From Bradyrhizobium sp. Ash2021 (GTDB lineage Bacteria; Pseudomonadota; Alphaproteobacteria; Rhizobiales; Xanthobacteraceae), in assembly GCF_031202265.1 (NCBI RefSeq), contig NZ_CP100604.1, positions 8,910,501 to 8,974,500 on the forward strand: a DNA stretch of 64,000 nt, in the 5' to 3' direction. Shown one piece after another: positions 8,923 to 16,464 of the stretch. Under the pieces are notes generated by a model. The model searched no databases and had not been told where the DNA came from. It was given only the letters and a program-made list of their open reading frames with translations. The first letter of the stretch is position 1. Each line of letters starts with the position of its first letter. Position numbers and translations under genes: made by a program.

Positions 8923-9660
8923 TCACCAAGGAACGCTTCCGGTATCGTTGAAAAAGCCGCCGCTAGGTCCATCGTCTGGAAGAGTAGCGAGATGAATTAC
9001 GATCCGCGAACCCTCTTCGACCGTTCGGTTGCCACTGAAGTTGTTGAGGTCGGTCGCAATGTATCCAGGTGTTGCGGTGTTGATCTTGATGTGGGTGTGT
9101 GCCGCACTCCGCCGAAAGGCGTTGGCGTATTGGACCGTCAGCATCGTGACGGCAGCCTTGGACGATGCGTAGGCGACGATCGTGTCTTCTCGGCCGAACA
9201 TCGTCGTTGGATCGCTCGCCAGCGTCAAAGATGCAGTTGTGCTGGCAATGTTGACGATGCGAGGCCGCTTCGATGCCTGCAGGAGCGGTAGCATCGCATG
9301 AACCATCCGGACCACAGCGAAGACGTTGGTGTCGTAGGTCTCCTTCATCTCGGTGGACGTGATCTCAAAAGCCGGACGGGCTACCAAGACGCCTGCGTTG
9401 TTCACGAGAACGTCAAGCCGGCCATGCTGGCGTTGAATCTCTTGGACGACTGCCGTGACGCTTTCATCATTTGTAACATCGATCTGTACCGGAACGACGT
9501 CCAGCCCCTCCGCGATAAGTGCGGCAGCGGCCTCTTCACCCCGCGTCCAATTGCGACTCCCGAGATAGACGCGCAATCCGCGTTTGCCGAGCTGCCGCGC
9601 CACTTCTTTGCCGAGGCCCTTGTTCGCACCTGTGACCAGCGCGATCGGTTTTTCATCCAT
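8923..9660 (-). CDS. short-chain dehydrogenase/reductase (classical SDR)
   Basis: 245 residues, full length for a classical SDR. The NAD(P)-binding TGANKGLG is at residues 10-17, NNAG at 87-90, the catalytic Ser at about 140, and YASSK with Tyr164 and Lys168. The basic residues after the second strand (GSRNWTRG) favour NADP. It reduces or oxidises a carbonyl/alcohol; the substrate is not predictable. It resembles plant-type carbonyl reductases and the SDRs often induced with them. GGAG precedes the ATG at 9660. The gene stands alone between decayed sequence. Confidence 0.88.
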   Translation of the reverse strand: MDEKPIALVTGANKGLGKEVARQLGKRGLRVYLGSRNWTRGEEAAAALIAEGLDVVPVQIDVTNDESVTAVVQEIQRQHGRLDVLVNNAGVLVARPAFEITSTEMKETYDTNVFAVVRMVHAMLPLLQASKRPRIVNIASTTASLTLASDPTTMFGREDTIVAYASSKAAVTMLTVQYANAFRRSAAHTHIKINTATPGYIATDLNNFSGNRTVEEGSRIVIHLATLPDDGPSGGFFNDTGSVPW

Positions 9661-9716
9661 TGTGATCTCCTAACGAGGAATTAGCAGCGACTTGAGCCGA
9701 CGAGTTTCGCGCGCGC

Positions 9717-9880
9717 CTACTCGTCCACCAGCATCAGGTCGCGACAGCTGCCGCCCACGTAGTCGGCGATGGCCAACGCCACGCCGAAATTGTCCGCCCT
9801 GTGGCAGATTTTCGTTCTGGTCCAGGAAGTTGTCCATGAAATCGACGTAGCGCACCAGCGCTAGATTGGCCCCACAAACG
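9717..9880 (-). pseudogene. fragment of a MmgE/PrpD-family protein
   Basis: Two minus-strand frames joined by a frameshift near 9795 give VCGANLALVRYVDFMDNF followed by CHRADNFGVALAIADYVGG and CRDLM, then a stop. RYxDFxDxF and DNxGxxLAxADYxGxSGRDL are conserved in the N-terminal half of MmgE/PrpD proteins (2-methylcitrate dehydratase and cis-aconitate decarboxylase relatives). Roughly 50 of about 450 residues survive, with a frameshift and no start, so it is a relic. It lies directly upstream of the SDR gene on the same strand. Confidence 0.5.
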
Positions 9881-9943
9881 ATCCTCCACTAGCGAGGCAA
9901 AAGCGGAGATGACCGTAGGTCCGGGTTGGCATAAAAGGCGACG

Positions 9944-10237
9944 TCACTTCGGCCAGCTCAGAGCCATCGGTTCAAGGATTGGGGCTCCGTCCATTGTGGG
10001 CACCTTCTTCATGAGCGCTCGAAGTCGAACGATGGCGTCGCCTGCTCGCTTACCGTCGTTGGCGATAGTATTGAGCGACCGCCGGACTTCTTCCAGATCT
10101 GGCGGTTGAGCGTTCAGCCAGTCCAACCCCGCCTGTGCATTAAGGACCGTCGCCGTGATCGCATTGACGACCACACTATAGGTACGCACCAGCTCGGCCG
10201 AGTTCTGCAACGGCACACGCCCGTTCGTTTCGGTCAT
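9944..10237 (-). CDS. histidine-kinase dimerisation-helix fragment lacking the phosphoacceptor His
   Basis: 97 residues. The segment ATVLNAQAGLDWLNAQPPD, then LEEVRRSLNTIANDGKRAGD and RLRALMKK, matches the second half of the HisKA hairpin of FixL/PAS-type sensor kinases. In those proteins it follows an HEVNQPL phosphoacceptor motif. Here the region that should carry the His is replaced by TYSVVVNAI, and the ATPase domain is absent. GGAGGG precedes the ATG at 10237, so it may still be translated. It is either a relic or a small protein that dimerises with intact kinases; the latter is speculation. Confidence 0.55.
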   Translation of the reverse strand: MTETNGRVPLQNSAELVRTYSVVVNAITATVLNAQAGLDWLNAQPPDLEEVRRSLNTIANDGKRAGDAIVRLRALMKKVPTMDGAPILEPMALSWPK

Positions 10238-10630
10238 AGTTCCCTCCGTCCGCTGAAACGGCGCGGCGCACGCAGCAGGGCCCCACGGCTTTCTGCTCGT
10301 CTCTGACAGCAAAGGCAGACGTGACGCGCCCGTATGGGCCGCTTCGGTATCCGTGAGGCGCCGAAAGCCGCTCCGCCTTCTGTCGCTTCGATGTGTCCTT
10401 TTGTCTCGTGCATGAAATGCTCTCTCAAGTGGGAGGCATCGAAAAAGCTCGATTGAGAGCGTCGCGCAATCTCGTGACACAAACGAGTTTTACGTTGTAA
10501 GTTTGTGTTAATCGTGCCGCTGAGAGCGCGCGTCTTGGGCGACGCATCGAGTCCAAAAGGAACTCTCCAGCGGTATGAGGTCCAAGACGCACGTCGATTG
10601 AAATGACCGAGGTGACAGGCATGTAGAGTC
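10238..10630. other. no confident gene; one coupled mini-frame
   Basis: A 59-codon minus-strand frame (10413 to 10234) has GAGAG before its ATG, ends in an ATGA overlap with the kinase-fragment start, and contains a CLCC motif. Its arginine-rich composition is otherwise unconvincing. Another short frame (10622 to 10425) starts 8 bases after the SnoaL-like gene stop. I would not call either a gene without further evidence. Confidence 0.3.
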
Positions 10631-11080
10631 TCAAATGTCGAAGCGATTGCGAAGAATGATCAGTTGAACGATCAATTCGCTCTGCAAGGTGAAATAGAAG
10701 GCGAGCACCAGCGGATCAGGTAAGCCGCGTTTGTCATAATCACCGTCAACATTGGCCGTTACGATGAAGTTCTCATAATTGTTAATCACCTTGGTTACGT
10801 TCATCGTCAGTCTCTCACCGACGATATCGCGCTTGGCCCACTCTCTGATGGCCGGCTTTCCCCAGTAGTCCCGCAACTGATCAATGACGAGAGCGTCATC
10901 GGCGAAAGTGGCCATCAATCGCTCGAGATCGAAGCTGTTGGTTGCCTCAGCGTAGGCGGCCAGCAGGGGTGGGAGGGCGACCGGAGCGTTCGACGGAACA
11001 GAGGAAATCATGGTGTCGGCTTCGAAAGGTGCTGGGCTATTGCACCCAACCAACATGCCGATGGCCGACGCTTTGAGCAC
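10631..11080 (-). CDS. SnoaL-like / NTF2-fold protein, possible lipoprotein
   Basis: 149 residues from a GTG at 11080, or 126 from the ATG at 11011. The body (LLAAYAEATNSFDLERLMATFADDALVID ... YWGKPAIREWAKRDI ... LVLAFYFTLQ) is the small cone-shaped NTF2-like fold of the SnoaL family, used for ligand binding or isomerase/cyclase chemistry. The longer start adds a short hydrophobic segment ending LVGC, which could be a lipobox with the Cys at residue 13, but it is short for a lipoprotein signal. Its upstream 85 bases are duplicated in inverted orientation near 14709-14800. Function unknown. Confidence 0.7.
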   Translation of the reverse strand: MLKASAIGMLVGCNSPAPFEADTMISSVPSNAPVALPPLLAAYAEATNSFDLERLMATFADDALVIDQLRDYWGKPAIREWAKRDIVGERLTMNVTKVINNYENFIVTANVDGDYDKRGLPDPLVLAFYFTLQSELIVQLIILRNRFDI

Positions 11081-11126
11081 GTTGTGTTCTGTAAAAAAAT
11101 GAAAATCAGATGCGGCGGAGGGATCC
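11040..11126 (-). repeat. inverted duplication, copy 1 (SnoaL-like gene 5-prime region)
   Basis: The minus strand from 11126 to 11040 (ggatccctc, then CATCTGATTTTCATTTTTTT, then caacgtgc, caaagcgtcggccatcg and gtgcaa) recurs on the plus strand at 14709-14800 with few differences. This copy covers the promoter region and first codons of the SnoaL-like gene. Confidence 0.8.
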
Positions 11127-11189
11127 TAGTTCCGCCAGGTCTCTATCCAGTAAAGGATGGTATGGTGGCGATCGAAACGGTTAAAATGG

Positions 11190-14054
11190 CTATCGCAAAT
11201 CCTCAAGGAGCGCGCGCGCCAGCTTGAGGTCCGCGGTGTCGAATCCTTCCGTGAAGCGGTCGTACACGAGAGCCAGCGCATGCCGGGCCTGATCGCGCTG
11301 CCCGCTTTCGGAGAGCAAGCGTGCCAGGACCGTCGTCGACCTCAGCTCCCAGGCGAGCGCAGATTGCGCGCGCGCGACAGCGAGCGCTTTGGTCAGGCAG
11401 TTCATGGCTGATTCACGGTCATGTTGTGCCGCGAGAACTTGCGATTTAATCCGAAGCAGTTCGGGAAAGTCAGATTCCACCCCACTATTTGTCGCGCGTG
11501 CAATGGCTCCATTGATCGTGAAAAGCGCCTGCTCGAATTGCCCGGTCTTGCGCAGGCCTTCCGCCAACGCGCCTATGAAGAGCGTGATCAGGACATTGTA
11601 CTGCTGAGCACGCAGGGTCTCCAGCGCGCTCCGTAGCAAATCGAGACCGGCTTCCGGCTCATCGCGGGTGATGGCAAGCTCGCCCTTCAGCGCGATGCCG
11701 ACAGCACGGTACCGTTCAAGCGAGTATCGTCCGGCATATGCGATCAGCTGCTCAATGAAGTCGCCGGTTCTTGGCAAATCACCGGTACACAGTGAGAACA
11801 TCGAGGCATAAACCAGCGAAATGCAGATCGGAACTGGGTGATCTCGGCTCGCTGCTTCATCGATGGCCTTTTGCACGATTCTAAGCGCCTGATCGGAGAA
11901 GCCACGCAGCCACAAGATGCGGGCGAGGCCGACGAGCGCGCCGATGCCATAATCAAAACCAAAGAAGTTGGCGTTGAAGGTACCAAGCTCGATCGCGAGG
12001 GCGAAGCCGCGCTCACAATGGAGTTGTGCCGCGGCTTGGTTGCCCAGTAAGTGGTGAGCAAGGCCCAGCCTCCACTCCACCCAGACGGTGCCGGCCGGGT
12101 GCTTGGCAGCTTGCGCGATGACGCCGCCCTGTTCCGCGACCGCCAGGGCGCCGCGGATGTCGCCAAGCCCCGTTAAGAAGAGGTTCAGACCGAAGAGAAG
12201 GTGCAGTTGGCGCAGCCGATCCTCAAGAGCTTCCGCAAGCGCAAGTCCACGCTCGATTGCGACACGAACCTGGTCGCTGTATCCGCGGGTGTACATCGAC
12301 GACTGCGCCAGCGCTTCCTGAAGGATCATCTCCTGTCTGGTGCCTCGGCTGGCGTCGTCGAGGGCGGCCAGCGCCCGTTCACACCAACCCCTGCATTCCT
12401 CGAGCAGCGACAGTCCGATGAACAGCGGCGCCGCCCAAGTGGCGAGTTCGATGCCGACCGCGACATCGCCACGGTCCGACAGCGCCCATTCGAGCGCGGC
12501 CCGCACGTTGCCGATATGCGGAGCGTATACCGAAAGATCATGCTCGCCGAACGTCGACTGGATGATCTCGTCGTGTTCGAGAAATTTGGAATAAAAGATC
12601 GCATGGCGCCGGGCGAAGCGATCCGCTTCGCCACGCTCCGCGAGTTTGGTAGCGGCGTAGGCGCGAGTGGTGTCGAGCAGCCGATAGTATGTCGATTCGT
12701 TGATGACGGTCGTGGATATCAAGGACTTGGCAACCAGGCTCGCGACTGCGTCGAAAACGTCTGCCTCATCCGCATCGTCTACCTCCGTCTCCGACGCAAC
12801 GGAGCCGGCGGCCTGACGCGTGAAGTCCCCGACAAAGACTGACAGCCGGCACAGGACCACCTTCTCGCGCTCCGAAAGCAGGCTGTAACTCCAATCGAGC
12901 ATCGCGTTCAGGGTCTCGTGCCGCGACAACGCGGTGCGACGGCCGTGCCAGAGCAAGCCGAAACGGTTGTCGAGCAGCTCCGCGGTTCCACGAATCCCAA
13001 GGGAGCCGACGCGACTGGCCGCGAGCTCAATGGCAAGTGCCACTCCGTCAAGCCGGCGGCAGCTCCAAGCGACGATCGGCGCATCGATATCGCTCAGCGC
13101 GGCGCCATAGCCACTCGCCGCCGCCCGCTCCATGAAAAGCTGAGCAGCGGGATACCGGAGCGCTTCCACGGCAGTCAGGCCGGCATCCTCGGGTGGACAA
13201 TCAAGTGAATACAACAGGTGGACATGTTCACCTTCCACCCGGAGCGCTTCGCGGCTCGTCGCCAGGATGTGCGCTTGTGGTGCCTCGCCGACGACGCGTT
13301 CGGCCAGTGCTGCCGCAACGCCAATCACGTGCTCGCAATTGTCGAGTACGAGGAGAATCTTCTTGTCGCCAATAAAGGCCAGCAAACTAACGAGCGGGTC
13401 TTTGGTTTGCACCATGAACCCGAGTGCCGACGCCACCGCTGTCGGCACGAGCTGGGGATCGGTCAGCGCAGCCAGATCGATGAAGAACACCGCGTCATGG
13501 AATCCATCAATCAGCATATGAGCGACCGAGATTGCCACGGTCGTCTTTCCGACGCCGCCGGGCCCGACGATGCTGACGAAGCGCGACAACTGAAGTTGCT
13601 CAGCCAAGGATCGAACGGTGTCATCTCGACCGACCATCCGCGCTGGTCGAGGTGGCAGCTTTTGAACTCGTTCTGTGGCGGTGGTCCCAATGACCGGAAC
13701 CGTTTGCTTGGCGCTCGAGTGTGCGACTGGCGCGACAAAACAATAACCGCGACCAGCAACATTTGATACGTATCGGGCCCCGTCTCTTCCGTCGCCAAGC
13801 GCCTTCCGGAGAGCCGCGATGTGAACGCGAAGATTGGCGTCCTCCACGGTTACATCCGGCCACACTCTTGAGATTAACTCCTTGTGAGTGACGACTTCTC
13901 CGGCCTGCTCGGTGAGTGCGATCAGGATGGCGAGCGCGCGGCCGCCGAGCGGTATCGCCTCGTCAGCCCGCTTGAGCAGTCTCTCGGCCGCAAACAGGCT
14001 GAAGGGGCCAAAAGAAAGCACGTCGTTGGGCTGTGAGTTGCGGCGATCATTCAT
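11190..14054 (-). CDS. wHTH-STAND ATPase-TPR transcriptional regulator
   Basis: 954 residues. Residues about 14-108 are an OmpR-type winged helix (FGPFSLFAAERLL ... VSNVAGRGYCF), here used as a DNA-binding domain without a receiver. A STAND/NB-ARC ATPase follows, with Walker A GPGGVGKTT near 163-172 and Walker B ILLVLDNCEH near 233. From about 450 to the end are helical repeats of TPR type that usually sense a ligand. Such one-component ATP switches activate nearby genes in rhizobia and mycobacteria. A GTG 90 bases upstream would give 984 residues; I prefer the ATG at 14054 because the winged helix starts soon after it. The gene is flanked by the two arms of an inverted duplication. Divergent neighbours (Tat hydrolase, Ohr) are possible targets. 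Confidence 0.85.
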   Translation of the reverse strand: MNDRRNSQPNDVLSFGPFSLFAAERLLKRADEAIPLGGRALAILIALTEQAGEVVTHKELISRVWPDVTVEDANLRVHIAALRKALGDGRDGARYVSNVAGRGYCFVAPVAHSSAKQTVPVIGTTATERVQKLPPRPARMVGRDDTVRSLAEQLQLSRFVSIVGPGGVGKTTVAISVAHMLIDGFHDAVFFIDLAALTDPQLVPTAVASALGFMVQTKDPLVSLLAFIGDKKILLVLDNCEHVIGVAAALAERVVGEAPQAHILATSREALRVEGEHVHLLYSLDCPPEDAGLTAVEALRYPAAQLFMERAAASGYGAALSDIDAPIVAWSCRRLDGVALAIELAASRVGSLGIRGTAELLDNRFGLLWHGRRTALSRHETLNAMLDWSYSLLSEREKVVLCRLSVFVGDFTRQAAGSVASETEVDDADEADVFDAVASLVAKSLISTTVINESTYYRLLDTTRAYAATKLAERGEADRFARRHAIFYSKFLEHDEIIQSTFGEHDLSVYAPHIGNVRAALEWALSDRGDVAVGIELATWAAPLFIGLSLLEECRGWCERALAALDDASRGTRQEMILQEALAQSSMYTRGYSDQVRVAIERGLALAEALEDRLRQLHLLFGLNLFLTGLGDIRGALAVAEQGGVIAQAAKHPAGTVWVEWRLGLAHHLLGNQAAAQLHCERGFALAIELGTFNANFFGFDYGIGALVGLARILWLRGFSDQALRIVQKAIDEAASRDHPVPICISLVYASMFSLCTGDLPRTGDFIEQLIAYAGRYSLERYRAVGIALKGELAITRDEPEAGLDLLRSALETLRAQQYNVLITLFIGALAEGLRKTGQFEQALFTINGAIARATNSGVESDFPELLRIKSQVLAAQHDRESAMNCLTKALAVARAQSALAWELRSTTVLARLLSESGQRDQARHALALVYDRFTEGFDTADLKLARALLEDLR

Positions 14055-14946
14055 ACGCGTCGTCCGCGCTTTTATGGTGGCATCCGGACATCCGTGCACA
14101 GCGGAGGTCCCACCTAGAAACGTCACTTCCTTGAGCCGAACCAACCTTCGCGTACTCTACCGCGCAACCACCATCGCTTCAATGCAAGCGAACCGCGGCA
14201 AGGATCAAAAACGGACTTCTTTTGACCAGGAAATCTAGTTCCGGCGGTCGAGTCGCGCCTCGGCAATACTCAGCTCCGCTTGGTTCTGCGGCAGCGCGAG
14301 GCGACAGGGCACCGGTCGCTGGAATAGGAGATCACCCGCGGCGACGCGCGGTTTTGGATAGTCGGAATTTCGAGAACGGTGACGAGCAATTGGCGGCGAG
14401 TCCTGCTGGTGCCGGTAAACAAGCCCTGGCAATCGAAGCCCGACTCGCCTCCGATTCACATCATGAGCGACCGATCTCGCGCTCTCTTATCCGGAGTCCT
14501 CGCCCCTCTGTGCGGGAGGCTGACGCGAACACAGCACGTTGTGCCCGCCCCCAGCGCACGTTCGTCGCTCCTGCGAAAGTCCACACTCGTATGCGCGACC
14601 CTCTTCGCTCGGAGGCCAGGTTCCATGGCCGCTGCGCCAGCTGGTTATCGAGGGCCGCTGGATACGCAGACTCAGAACACGGGCGAGAAGAAAGTTCTCG
14701 TGGCGGCGGGATCCCTCGCTATTCCCGCATCTGATTTTCATTTTTTTACAGGATACAACGTGCCAAAGCGTCGGCCATCGACCATGTTCGCTGCGTGCAA
14801 GGCTCTCGCGAAAGCTATCACGGATGCGATCGATGACGACGTTGCGAGCACTGAGCATTGTAGCCAGCATGCTTGCGAAAATTCCCAAGTAGCCAACTCA
14901 AACTCTTCCAGTAGCCAACTCCAACTTTACGCAAAGGAGAACTTCC
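14055..14946. other. intergenic region with duplicated segment and short tandem repeat
   Basis: No supportable gene. It holds copy 2 of the inverted duplication (14709-14800). Just before the hydrolase gene there is a near-identical 16-base pair, gtagccaactcaaact at 14889 and gtagccaactccaact at 14911, 22 bases apart (about two helical turns). The spacing would suit a dimeric regulator binding upstream of the hydrolase; this is inference. Confidence 0.45.
14709..14800 (+). repeat. inverted duplication, copy 2
   Basis: Matches the reverse complement of 11040-11126 over about 85 bases with small indels, including the identical CATCTGATTTTCATTTTTTT run. Here the matching start-region sequence leads into a short frame (MFAACKALAKAITDAIDDD) that does not resemble the SnoaL-like protein and ends soon after, so the copy looks like a broken gene start. 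Confidence 0.8.
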
Positions 14947-15750
14947 TTGAATAGCTCAGACGATCTTCGAAAAGTGTATTCAATCAACCGCCGTAGCTTC
15001 GTGAGCATGGTGGCTGCGGGGGCTGCAAGCACTCTTGTCCAGGGTAGCGCCGCTGCTGCGCCCGCGCCGAAAGCCCGAAACGTCGTCCTGGTGCACGGGC
15101 TGTTCGCCGACGGGTCATCCTGGTCCGAGGTGATCGCGCGATTGCAGAAGGCGGGTCTCAATGCCACTTCCGTGCAAAACCCCCTGACAACGCTGTCTGA
15201 AGCGGTAGCCTCGGCAGAGCGCGTGCTGGCGCGGCAGGATGGTCCGACTGTCCTGGTTGGACATTCCTTCTCCGGAATGATCGTGACAGAGGCAGGTATG
15301 CATCCGAACGTGTCGGCTGTTGTCTATGTGGCGGCGCGGGCACCGGATGCGGGCGAGGATTACGCGGCGCTGGCCAAGACATATCCGACGCCACCGGCAT
15401 CCGCCGGGATTGTCTTCGACGGCGATGAAGGACGTCTTAGCGAGGCTGCGTTCTTGCGCGATTTCGCGGGCGACCTGCCGGAAGCGAAGGCGAAGGTCCT
15501 CTTTGCGGTTCAGGAGCCGTTCCAAAAGGCCCTGCTCGCGGGCAAGACGACGCATGCGGCCTGGCGTTCGAAGCCGAGTTTCTACGCCGTTTCGACGGAA
15601 GACCGGACGATCAATCCCGATCTCGAACGCTTCATGGCCAAGCGCATGGGCGCCAAGACGATCGAGGTGAAGGCGAGCCACCTTTCGCTGATATCCCAAC
15701 CCGACGAGATCACACGCTTGATTCTGGAAGCCGCCGGACAGCCCGCTTAG
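14947..15750 (+). CDS. Tat-exported alpha/beta hydrolase
   Basis: 267 residues. The N-terminus has a twin-arginine signal (NRRSFVS, Arg15-Arg16) and a hydrophobic run ending GSAAAAPAP, so folded export to the periplasm is expected. The hydrolase core shows VLVHGLFADGSSW (oxyanion loop), nucleophile elbow GHSFSG with Ser107, and a C-terminal ASHLSLIS with the likely catalytic His. It belongs to the small EstC/salicylate-esterase-like group common in rhizobia. The start is a TTG at 14947 with AAAGGAG ten bases upstream; the next ATG would destroy the Tat motif. Substrate unknown, possibly an ester or lactone. Confidence 0.82.
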   Translation: MNSSDDLRKVYSINRRSFVSMVAAGAASTLVQGSAAAAPAPKARNVVLVHGLFADGSSWSEVIARLQKAGLNATSVQNPLTTLSEAVASAERVLARQDGPTVLVGHSFSGMIVTEAGMHPNVSAVVYVAARAPDAGEDYAALAKTYPTPPASAGIVFDGDEGRLSEAAFLRDFAGDLPEAKAKVLFAVQEPFQKALLAGKTTHAAWRSKPSFYAVSTEDRTINPDLERFMAKRMGAKTIEVKASHLSLISQPDEITRLILEAAGQPA

Positions 15751-15765
15751 CAAACGGGCGTCCAC

Positions 15766-15787
15766 GTGCACGGGCTGTTCGCCGACG
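15766..15787 (+). repeat. 22-base exact copy of the hydrolase oxyanion-loop coding segment
   Basis: The 22 bases at 15766-15787 repeat 15091-15112 exactly (start gtgcacggg, end gccgacg), which encode the VHGLFAD loop of the preceding hydrolase. The copy lies 16 bases after that gene's stop and has no gene context. It is probably the remnant of a tandem partner gene deleted by recombination. Confidence 0.75.
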
Positions 15788-15854
15788 TGGTGCGGCGACA
15801 GTCCGGACGACCTCTCCTAAATTGGTGGATCCCGGCGAAGAAGGCATAAGTGCG

Positions 15855-16280
15855 ATGGCTGATCTATATTCCACAAGAGTAACGGCGAGTGGAGGCCGTC
15901 GCGGTTCGATCCGAAGCGAAGACGGTCTGCTCGACCTCAAGCTCGCACTTCCCCGGGCCCTTGGCGGAAGGGGCGATGCGACCAATCCCGAACAACTTTT
16001 CGCCGGCGGGTATGCGGCCTGCTTTGAGAACGCGCTCCTCCATGTGAGCCTGGTTTCCGGCCACCACTTTGCCGATGACGATATCGGCGTCGCCGCCAGG
16101 ATCGACCTCAGTCGAAACGGCATGGGAGGCTTCGGGTTGGCCGCCGCACTTGCCGTGGGCATTGCTGGCGTCGACCGACAGACCGCTGAACGGCTCGTCC
16201 AGGGTGCGCACGCTATCTGCCCGTACTCGAATGCGATCCGGGGCAATGTCGATGTGGCGATCTTCGTCTCGGTCCGGTGA
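15855..16280 (+). CDS. ohr: organic hydroperoxide resistance protein (Ohr/OsmC family)
   Basis: 141 residues, the standard length for Ohr. The peroxidatic Cys is in YAACFENAL (Cys56) and the resolving Cys in ICPYSNA (Cys122), with the supporting Glu in NPEQLFA (Glu47) and Arg near residue 20. That arrangement is Ohr rather than OsmC. It reduces organic and fatty-acid hydroperoxides in the cytoplasm using lipoylated protein or dihydrolipoamide. I chose the ATG at 15855 over the one at 15822 because the family begins with a short xxxLYST start. No OhrR repressor is visible nearby. The downstream catalase-like/b561 pair adds to a peroxide theme. Confidence 0.9.
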   Translation: MADLYSTRVTASGGRRGSIRSEDGLLDLKLALPRALGGRGDATNPEQLFAGGYAACFENALLHVSLVSGHHFADDDIGVAARIDLSRNGMGGFGLAAALAVGIAGVDRQTAERLVQGAHAICPYSNAIRGNVDVAIFVSVR

Positions 16281-16343
16281 GGTCGACCGATTGATTTCAT
16301 ACAACCTCCTCGGAAGAAGCCACGAGCAAAGGAGAGACTAGGA

Positions 16344-16460
16344 ATGAAGAACTGGAATGCACAAAAGACTGCCCTGGCGGGACGCCTCGCCGACGGACGC
16401 AGGTACGCTTTTGAAGACAACGCCGAAATGGCGTCGCTAGGCGGTTGCGCAGGAGTTTGA
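16344..16460 (+). pseudogene. orphan 5-prime end of mdcA
   Basis: A 38-codon frame starting MKNWNAQKTALAGRLADGR, with AAAGGAG upstream. Its first 23 codons match the start of the intact mdcA at 18145 (MKNWNAQKTTLAERLADGR) with about 10-12 percent base differences. It then diverges (FEDNAEMASLGG) and stops 4 bases before the catalase-like gene. This is a truncated duplicate or the leftover of an earlier mdc operon, not a working subunit. Confidence 0.8.
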
Positions 16461-16464
16461 TGAG

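Noticed and set aside
14487..14888. 133-codon minus-strand frame
   Set aside because: Crosses the inverted duplication and has no protein character or start signal.
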